Assembly (NCBI GenBank): GCA_003153055.1
Contig: PMBV01000357.1
Location: forward strand, 1-6,645
DNA: 6,645 nt
Origin: Myxococcales bacterium
GTDB lineage: Bacteria > Myxococcota > Myxococcia > Myxococcales > Myxococcaceae
Direction of reading: 5' to 3'
Shown in pieces: positions 1 to 4,759 of the stretch. Under the pieces are notes generated by a model that did no database searches, was not told the origin of the DNA, and worked only from the letters and a program-made list of their open reading frames with translations. The stretch's first letter is position 1. Every line of letters starts with the position of its first letter. The position numbers were made by a program, and so were the translations under genes.

Positions 1-38
1 TCGATCGCTCCCATCGCGGCCTCGCGCAACCTGTCGGG

Positions 39-995
39 TTGCCGCTTCCTGCACCGGCGCTGAAAGAGGAAATCGTCAGGACGAATACGAACCTCCTCAA
101 CCCACGCAGCTACTGGTTCTGTCTCGACCAGGGCGGACCGGAAGAGAAGCGAGATGCCTACCAGACGATGATGGGAGACCGTGGATTCATCGACTCCTTC
201 CAGGCAATCGGTCGCGCGCTCTCTGCTCGAGAACGGACTCGGAGGGCGGGGCGCCCTGCCAACAAGAATCTCCTCACCCTCGTCACCCTTGGGTCGAGCC
301 CATCGGACGTTGTGGCATTCCTCACCGACCGCGAACTCGTAGCGGAGGAATCGACCATTGACAACGGGCACCTCGGGGTGTGGTGGTTCCGCGAGCGTTG
401 GGCCTCCGCGCTGAACGTTGAGCCTGGCGGTGACTCCCGTCGCGCAAGCCTCGTCGAGTCGGAGTTCTCACTCCGCTGGGTGGCGCTCGACATGGTGGCG
501 ACACAAGTGCTTTGCACCAGACCGGATGGCGACGATCTTGCCTCCAGGCTCATCGAGATTATCCGGGCGGCGCCGAGCGTCGGCGAGAAGAAGGACGCCA
601 GAAGTCGGGGCCGAGAAACGGTCCGAGCGGTCGATGAGAAACTCGAAGTTGCTGCTGCTGAGCCCGGACAGCAGGAGTTCGCCCAGCGATTCACCTCGCT
701 GGGTCAGCTGCGAAGTCGGGAATACGAGCCGCCAATCGCACGGCGTCTGGGCCGACCACTGAGCAACGGTCTCGAGGTAAGAGGTATCCTCAAACCGGAC
801 ATCATTCTGAATGAGTACGAGCCCTGCGCTGTCACTCAGGCCCCCACTGCGGATGACAAGGCGATTGAACTTGCGATCAAGCGCGGGTGCCACGTTATCG
901 AGATGACCGCCCATCTTCAGGACGACCTGCGCGGGCTCGACTCGTATTTGAGTGAGAAGGTCAGCGTCTACGCTGAGCTCCTTGAGTCCGTCTGA
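39..995 (+). CDS. Protein of unknown function, possibly 5'-truncated by the window edge
   Basis: I do not recognise this 318-residue protein. It is soluble in appearance, with no signal peptide or membrane segment. The N-terminal half is rich in Trp and Phe (NPRSYWFCLDQGG near residues 21-33, GVWWFRERW near 113-121). A charged middle section (about 180-230) is probably flexible. The C-terminal third holds LKPDIILNEYEP and then an amphipathic stretch ending VYAELLESV. The 'KPDIIL' strand recalls the core of some PD-(D/E)XK nucleases, but no following E-x-K motif is clear, so I make no such call. The TTG start at 39 has no ribosome site, and the frame stays open back to base 3, so the true start may lie outside the window. 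Its codons look less GC-rich than those of its neighbours, which fits an accessory gene. It converges with the gene ending at 1079. That it is coding is likely; its function is unknown. Confidence 0.6.
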   Translation: MPLPAPALKEEIVRTNTNLLNPRSYWFCLDQGGPEEKRDAYQTMMGDRGFIDSFQAIGRALSARERTRRAGRPANKNLLTLVTLGSSPSDVVAFLTDRELVAEESTIDNGHLGVWWFRERWASALNVEPGGDSRRASLVESEFSLRWVALDMVATQVLCTRPDGDDLASRLIEIIRAAPSVGEKKDARSRGRETVRAVDEKLEVAAAEPGQQEFAQRFTSLGQLRSREYEPPIARRLGRPLSNGLEVRGILKPDIILNEYEPCAVTQAPTADDKAIELAIKRGCHVIEMTAHLQDDLRGLDSYLSEKVSVYAELLESV

Positions 996-1008
996 GGCGA
1001 GAGCCGAA

Positions 1009-1038
1009 CCATCGACAGCTCATCCAGTGAGCCGATGG
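1009..1038. terminator. Hairpin between convergent genes, probable bidirectional terminator
   Basis: CCATCG (1009-1014) pairs with CGATGG (1033-1038), and inside that GCTCA (1018-1022) pairs with TGAGC (1028-1032) around a 5-base TCCAG loop. This gives an 11-bp stem broken only by a 3-base ACA bulge on the left arm. It sits 14 bp after the stop of the + strand gene and 40 bp after the stop of the - strand operon. Neither side has a proper T-tract: the - strand reads TTCGGCTCT after the stem. Termination is therefore inferred from position and stem strength. Confidence 0.45.
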
Positions 1039-1078
1039 GCAGCCGGCGGCGGGGTCGCAAATCAAGGCGATCGCATGG

Positions 1079-1462
1079 TCACTCCAGTTGGAGCCCACAG
1101 TCACCGCAGGCGCCCTCGACCAAAGGCCCAGCGAAGCCGCACGCCGGGCAGGCCAGCGCCTCGCCACTGGAAGGCGTGCCGAGGGCCATCAGACCGTCTC
1201 CCAGGCCCTCGCGAGCCAGGGCCTCGAGCCACTCGTCCTTGAGCAACTGACCGAGGCGCGGCACGTCTTCCTCCCGCAGCAGCACCTGGAGCTTGGGCGC
1301 GCAGCCTCCGCTCCCGCAGCACGCGTCGGGCGTGGCGAGCATCACCGGAATCTCGTTGGCGAGGAGCCGTCGTTCGAGCTCTCTCGCCGCCGCCACCGAA
1401 CCTTCGACGGCGGGGACGAGCTCGACATCGGCCAGCAGGGCGTCGGCGGCAGCGCGATCCAT
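1079..1462 (-). CDS. Small DUF2007-like protein with C-terminal zinc ribbon
   Basis: This 127-residue protein has two parts. Residues about 13-78 (VELVPAVEGSVAAARELERRLLANEIP and on to the LREEDVPRLGQLL segment) resemble the DUF2007 'putative signal transducing' fold, a small alpha/beta domain. Residues 105-122 form a rubredoxin-type zinc ribbon, CPAC then CGDC, as CX2C-X10-CX2C. A further Cys cluster, CCGSGGC (48-54), lies in the first domain and could bind metal or form a disulfide. The start is an ATG at 1462, 27 bp after the metallophosphoesterase stop, without a good Shine-Dalgarno sequence. It is the last gene of the probable orn operon and ends before the hairpin at 1009-1038. The family assignment rests on pattern only, and the role is unknown; protein binding or regulation is the usual guess for such domains. 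Confidence 0.72.
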   Translation of the reverse strand: MDRAAADALLADVELVPAVEGSVAAARELERRLLANEIPVMLATPDACCGSGGCAPKLQVLLREEDVPRLGQLLKDEWLEALAREGLGDGLMALGTPSSGEALACPACGFAGPLVEGACGDCGLQLE

Positions 1463-1489
1463 ATGAAGGCGCGATGGTACGCCGCGGCC

Positions 1490-2146
1490 TCAGGCGCCGT
1501 CAGCGACTTTCCACGTTTTGAGGGCCGGTACCTGCACCAGCCTCCCCTCGGGCAGCCAGACGCCGGTCAGCCGATGCCCATAGACGCACCCGGTGTCGAT
1601 GCCCAAGGCGTGGGGGTGCCGCTGGAGCCCGCGCAGGGCGTCGTGGCCAAATACGACCCTCCGCGGCCCCTCCCAGCGCGAGGCCCACGGCACACCGCCA
1701 TCGACCCGCGCCGAGGGCTCCCCGTGGGCATCGATGGAGCGGAGGTTCAAGAGGTGCCGCCGAGGCTGCTGGTCCAGCGGCAAGTGGGGCAAGAGCCCGG
1801 CGTGCACCACGAGGGCATTCAACTCGGGGAGGTCGAGGTACAGCGGCAGTCCTTCGAGGTACTCCCAGTCACGGCGGGTCATGGTCTTCGCCAAGGCCAG
1901 ATGCTTCTCCTTGGCCGAGTGGCCGAGCCCCACCTCGAGGAGGTGGGCGTCGTGGTTGCCCAACACCGCCAACGCGCCTCGCTCGCGAGCGAGCTGCACC
2001 ACTCCCTGCGAGTCAGGCCCTCGAGCCACCAGGTCGCCGGCCAACACCAGGCGGTCGGCGAGGGTGAGCTCGGCCTTGGCCACGAGCGCCTCGAGCTCCT
2101 CGCGGCAGCCGTGGACATCACCGACGACGAAGGTCCGGCGCGTCAT
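1490..2146 (-). CDS. Metallophosphoesterase, ApaH / PP2A-like (calcineurin-type)
   Basis: This is a 218-residue, cytosolic, dinuclear metal phosphoesterase. All the family motifs are visible: GDVHG (9-13, ligands D10 and H12), GDLVARGPDS (37-46, D38), GNHDAH (63-68, N64, H65), VVHAGL (113-118, H115), VFGHDA (165-170, H168), and the closing GIDTGCVYG (182-190) typical of the ApaH/PrpE/PP2A-like branch. The catalytic set is complete. Relatives hydrolyse diadenosine tetraphosphate (which also removes NpnN caps from RNA) or dephosphorylate Ser/Thr/Tyr. The exact substrate cannot be read from the sequence, so I give no gene symbol. At 218 residues it is shorter than E. coli ApaH (about 280). Its ATG lies 3 bp after the stop of the TPR gene and has no clear ribosome site of its own, so translational coupling is likely. 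Confidence 0.92.
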   Translation of the reverse strand: MTRRTFVVGDVHGCREELEALVAKAELTLADRLVLAGDLVARGPDSQGVVQLARERGALAVLGNHDAHLLEVGLGHSAKEKHLALAKTMTRRDWEYLEGLPLYLDLPELNALVVHAGLLPHLPLDQQPRRHLLNLRSIDAHGEPSARVDGGVPWASRWEGPRRVVFGHDALRGLQRHPHALGIDTGCVYGHRLTGVWLPEGRLVQVPALKTWKVADGA

Positions 2147-2149
2147 GGG

Positions 2150-2824
2150 TTAACGATTATCGAGCTCGGCCACCAAGCGCACCGCCTGAGCTCGAATGTC
2201 AGCGTCGTCGGTGTCCTTGGCGCGCACCGCGTGCACCCACGCCGTCTTCACCTCGCCGAGCTTGGCGCAGGCCTGGGCCATCGCCAGCTGCAACCCAGCG
2301 TCGGCCGGGTGGGCACCAGCCATGGGTGCCAGCACCTCGCGGGCTTGAGCGTACCGATGGAGCTCGAGGAGCACCGAAGCGTAGTCGCTCACGATGCTCA
2401 TGGTGGTGGGCGCGTGCCGCACGGCGTCCGCCAGGAGCTCCAGCGCTCGCTCCGGCTGGGCCTGGCGCCGGGCGATTTGCGCCAGGGCCTGGCGAATCTC
2501 CGCCGAAGTCGGAGTCGCCTCGAGGGCCCGGGTCAATACCCGCTCGGCGGTGTCGAGGTCTCCCGCGGCCATGGCGGCCACCGCCCGCAGGTAGGCGTAG
2601 TGCGGGTTGCGAGGCTCGAGCGCGACGAGCTCGGTGGCGGCCTTCACCGCCGTCTCGATGCCTCCGGCACCCAGAGCCGCGTGTACGAGCTGCTCGTACA
2701 GCCGGGCCTCGCGGGGCGCCATCTCGATGGCCTCCACCAGGAGGTTCGCGGCGCGCCCGACCTCGCCCTTGCCCAGCTGTTTCGCCGCCTCTGACTGCAG
2801 CACTTTCCAGCGCTTCTCGGTCAT
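2150..2824 (-). CDS. TPR-repeat protein
   Basis: This is a 224-residue, all-helical protein of about five tandem tetratricopeptide repeats, at roughly residues 6-37, 39-72, 74-105, 107-139 and 141-173. It shows the usual A-x-x-L/Y, G/A and closing Pro pattern (for example GDLDTAERVLTRALEATP, 88-105). A capping helix follows and the C-terminus is LVAELDNR. It has no signal peptide, so it probably acts in the cytoplasm as a protein-binding scaffold; the partner is unknown. I place the start at ATG 2824 (MTEKRWK), with GGGGG (2829-2833) as a weak ribosome site. ATG 2839 (MNGGR) is a possible alternative. The frame also runs back to 2980, but that part would overlap the end of orn and reads as low-complexity shadow (Arg/Pro/Ser-rich), so I exclude it. 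It lies between orn (22 bp away) and the metallophosphoesterase (3 bp away). Confidence 0.88.
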   Translation of the reverse strand: MTEKRWKVLQSEAAKQLGKGEVGRAANLLVEAIEMAPREARLYEQLVHAALGAGGIETAVKAATELVALEPRNPHYAYLRAVAAMAAGDLDTAERVLTRALEATPTSAEIRQALAQIARRQAQPERALELLADAVRHAPTTMSIVSDYASVLLELHRYAQAREVLAPMAGAHPADAGLQLAMAQACAKLGEVKTAWVHAVRAKDTDDADIRAQAVRLVAELDNR

Positions 2825-2846
2825 GCGGCCCCCATTCATCGGGTGG

Positions 2847-3398
2847 TCAGACGTCCTTGGGGCTCTTGAAAAACATCTGCTGGTAGTAGGCCAGCTCGGC
2901 GATGGAAGCCCGGATGTCTGACAGCACCGTATGCGAGGCGTCCACCTTCGAACGCCCCGGAGCGTTGGGGTACCACGCACGCACGAGCATCTTCAAGCTT
3001 GACACGTCCACCATGCGGTAATGCAGGGCGCGGTCGAAGCCTGGGAGGTAGCGGCTGATGAAGGCCCGGTCGGTGTGAATGGAGTTGCCGGCCAGGATGC
3101 CCTCGCCGAACTCGGTGTGCTGGAGCACCAGGCGGGTGGCCTCTTTCTCGACGGTTCGAAGGGAGAGGTCCGACTTCCTCACTCGCTCGAGGAGCCCGTT
3201 GCGGGTGTGCATCTCTTTGACGAAGGGCTCCATGCGCGCGAGCGTCTCTTCCGGCTGCCAGACAGCGGCCTCGTACTCGGCCAGGGGCTTGAGGTCTGGT
3301 CCGGTGATGACGAGGCCGAGCTCGATGATGGCGTTCTGCGCCACGTCGAGGCCGGTCATTTCAAGGTCGCACCAGACCAAGCGCGTCTCGTTGATCAT
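2847..3398 (-). CDS. orn: Oligoribonuclease (3'-5' exoribonuclease for nanoRNA)
   Basis: Orn is a cytosolic DEDDh-family exonuclease that degrades RNAs of two to a few nucleotides to mononucleotides. This includes pGpG, the breakdown product of cyclic di-GMP. At 183 residues it matches the usual length (E. coli Orn 181). Exo I is WCDLEMTGLD (9-18, catalytic D11 and E13). Exo II is GNSIHTDRAF (104-113, D110). Exo III is SHTVLSDIRASIAELAYY (155-172, H156 and D161). The diagnostic stretch HYRMVDVSSLKML (126-138) is also present. All four acidic residues and the histidine are intact, so it should be active. The ATG at 3398 has a TAAGG ribosome site (complement of 3404-3408) at 5-base spacing. It is the first gene of the probable four-gene operon. 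The promoter must lie in or near the 55 bp shared with the divergent gene; I see no convincing -35/-10 pair. Confidence 0.97.
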   Translation of the reverse strand: MINETRLVWCDLEMTGLDVAQNAIIELGLVITGPDLKPLAEYEAAVWQPEETLARMEPFVKEMHTRNGLLERVRKSDLSLRTVEKEATRLVLQHTEFGEGILAGNSIHTDRAFISRYLPGFDRALHYRMVDVSSLKMLVRAWYPNAPGRSKVDASHTVLSDIRASIAELAYYQQMFFKSPKDV

Positions 3399-3411
3399 GC
3401 GCGCCTTATGA

Positions 3412-3430
3412 CACGGGCGGGCGGCCCGTG
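3412..3430. promoter_or_regulatory. Perfect 7-bp dyad in the divergent orn / 3454 gene intergenic region
   Basis: CACGGGC (3412-3418) and GCCCGTG (3424-3430) form a perfect inverted repeat around GGGCG. The whole space between the divergent starts is only 55 bp (3399-3453). The dyad could be an operator for both genes or a hairpin in the orn leader, 14 bases before its start. On the + strand it is followed by CTGGGTTTT, which looks slightly like an intrinsic terminator, but that would make little sense between two gene starts. Its function is inferred from position only. Confidence 0.35.
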
Positions 3431-3453
3431 CTGGGTTTTGCTAACTGTGGGCC

Positions 3454-4446
3454 GTGGACGCAATCAACCTCCTCGAGAAGCTGCGCCAGACGGGCCCCAC
3501 CTCACCTTTGACCGGGCTGGCCGAGCTGTCGGTCGACGCCTTGCTCGACCTGCCGATGAGCGCCTGGGCCTCCCAGGCCGAGGTGGCCTCCTGGGGGCGA
3601 CGGCTGCTCTCGGGGTTCGTCGCGTCTTCCGGCGCTCAGGCGGCGCTGACGCGACTGGTGGAGGAGCTCTTCTCGCGGCTCCAGCGTGAGCGCCGGCCCG
3701 TCGAAGCGGTGCTCCCCCGCGACCTCAAGCTGGCGCTCCGTGAGGTGGTGCGGCGGCCCTTCTCGCCGGATCGCCGCCTGGTGCTGACCATCATCGATCG
3801 CGAGCCGTTTCGAGCGCTGGTGCGGGAGATCCTCGTCGAGGCGGTGGTCGAGTTCGGCCGGCGCGCCTCGGCGCCGGTAGCGGGCATGGCCCGGGGCCTG
3901 GGCACGCTGGCTCGCATGGCGCAAGAGACGGTGAAGTCTCGCTCCGGTGGGCTGGGGAGCCTGGTGGGCGCGGTGGGCTCGGAGGTCGAGCGTCAGTTGG
4001 AGAAGCGCGCGGTGGAGTTCGTCGACACGGCCCTCACTGGCGTCCTGGGGCAATTGGCCGACGCGGTCGCCGACCCGAGGCGCGCCGAAGAGGCCTCGGA
4101 GCTGCGCCTCTCGTTGTTCGATGGCGTGCTGGCGCTCACCGGGCCACAGCTCGCCCGGGAGCTGATGAACGCCGACCTCCCCGGCGCGGTGGAGCTCCTC
4201 CAGGAAAGCCTCAGCAGCTGGGTGGCATCGAAGGACGCCGACGAGGCCCTGGCGGCCGTGGGAGCGTTCCTCCTCTCACTGGGCGGCTCGAAGACCGGCC
4301 GGGCTCAGCTCGAGGAGCTGGGGGTGCTCTCCGACGCGCGCCAGCTGGCGGTGGAGCAGACCCTCGCCAGGCTCCAGCACGTGGTGGGGACCGCGGCCTT
4401 CGCTGGGTGGCTCGAGGCGTGGGTCACCTCGGCGAAGGGCCCCTGA
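3454..4446 (+). CDS. All-helical protein of unknown function
   Basis: I do not recognise this 330-residue protein. It is very rich in Leu, Ala, Glu, Arg and Val, and its composition predicts amphipathic helices almost throughout. It has no signal peptide, no convincing membrane span and no Cys or His metal site. Segments that stand out are a basic region, RDLKLALREVVRRPFSPDRR (about 90-109), a Gly-rich, less charged stretch APVAGMARGLGTLARM (about 139-154), and a short turn LSLGGSKTGRAQL near 271-283. Strong GC at third positions and clean strand bias support real coding. The GTG at 3454 is the first start in frame. There is no Shine-Dalgarno sequence in front of it, so a leaderless or weakly initiated transcript is possible. 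It is divergent from the orn operon and is followed by the receptor gene's own promoter region, so it is probably transcribed alone. I know of no function. Confidence 0.8.
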   Translation: MDAINLLEKLRQTGPTSPLTGLAELSVDALLDLPMSAWASQAEVASWGRRLLSGFVASSGAQAALTRLVEELFSRLQRERRPVEAVLPRDLKLALREVVRRPFSPDRRLVLTIIDREPFRALVREILVEAVVEFGRRASAPVAGMARGLGTLARMAQETVKSRSGGLGSLVGAVGSEVERQLEKRAVEFVDTALTGVLGQLADAVADPRRAEEASELRLSLFDGVLALTGPQLARELMNADLPGAVELLQESLSSWVASKDADEALAAVGAFLLSLGGSKTGRAQLEELGVLSDARQLAVEQTLARLQHVVGTAAFAGWLEAWVTSAKGP

Positions 4447-4530
4447 CGACGGCCTCGGCCTGCTCGATGAGACGCTGAGGAATCAGTCCGCTCCGGGTGG
4501 ATGGGGCAACCACCACTCGGAAGGTGCCGA

Positions 4531-4551
4531 CTGACCCGCCCGCCTGGTCAG
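4531..4551. promoter_or_regulatory. Inverted repeat, candidate enhancer-binding-protein site
   Basis: CTGACC (4531-4536) and GGTCAG (4546-4551) are perfect 6-bp arms with a 9-bp spacer. The centre lies about 98 bp upstream of the start point predicted from the sigma-54 promoter, within the usual range for binding of AAA+ enhancer-binding activators. The site is seen directly; its role and the identity of the activator are inferred. No activator gene lies in the window. Confidence 0.35.
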
Positions 4552-4612
4552 AGAGCGGACAGTGAGTCGCCTCAACTCCAACCATGCCGCGGTAAATCAT
4601 CGCACGTCGCGC

Positions 4613-4628
4613 TGGCAGGGCTCTTGCT
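4613..4628 (+). promoter_or_regulatory. Sigma-54 (RpoN) -24/-12 promoter
   Basis: The sequence TGGCAGG-GCTC-TTGCT fits the known sigma-54 consensus TGGCACG-N4-TTGCW at every defined base except one (G for C at the sixth position), with the GG and GC doublets at exactly the required spacing and a pyrimidine in front. It would start transcription near 4639, leaving a leader of about 120 bases before the receptor ATG at 4760. Genes with such promoters need an ATP-driven activator, and myxobacteria are rich in these. The dyad at 4531-4551 is a candidate activator site. Confidence 0.65.
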
Positions 4629-4747
4629 GATGCCTACCTCGTTTCGTTGGTCTCTTCACCGCCCTAAGTGCGGGCAATTGATGAGTCATGAGGGAAATTC
4701 CACCCACGTAGGGGCCGAGCCGGAAGTCGGGCGGCGATGGTTCTCCC

Positions 4748-4754
4748 GGAGGAA
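4748..4754 (+). promoter_or_regulatory. Strong Shine-Dalgarno site fixing the receptor start
   Basis: GGAGGAA ends 5 bases before ATG 4760. It is the best ribosome site in the window and fixes the receptor start. Confidence 0.85.
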
Positions 4755-4759
4755 GCGTC

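Larger units (their letters stand above)
4447..4759 (+). other. 313-bp non-coding regulatory stretch before the chemoreceptor gene
   Basis: There is no gene here that I can support. The open frames crossing it, on both strands, run into the receptor gene out of frame. It contains a weak dyad, GGTGG/CCACC (4496-4500 and 4510-4514), a better dyad at 4531-4551, a sigma-54 promoter at 4613-4628, a short pseudo-palindrome ATGAGTCAT (4681-4689), and the receptor's ribosome site. No T-tract terminator for the upstream gene is visible. Confidence 0.6.

Noticed and set aside
1088..2794. A 568-codon open frame on the + strand across the orn operon.
   Set aside because: It is antisense to three - strand genes with clear family motifs (metallophosphoesterase, TPR, zinc ribbon). 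Its His/Arg/Gly/Val-rich product is typical of an antisense shadow in GC-rich DNA.
2825..2980. N-terminal extension of the TPR protein by 52 residues.
   Set aside because: It would overlap the end of orn and reads as Arg/Pro/Ser-rich shadow. The TPR fold begins after ATG 2824.
3021..3689. A 222-codon + strand frame over orn and the start of the next gene.
   Set aside because: It lies antisense to the catalytic part of Orn and out of frame with the 3454 gene, and it matches no family.
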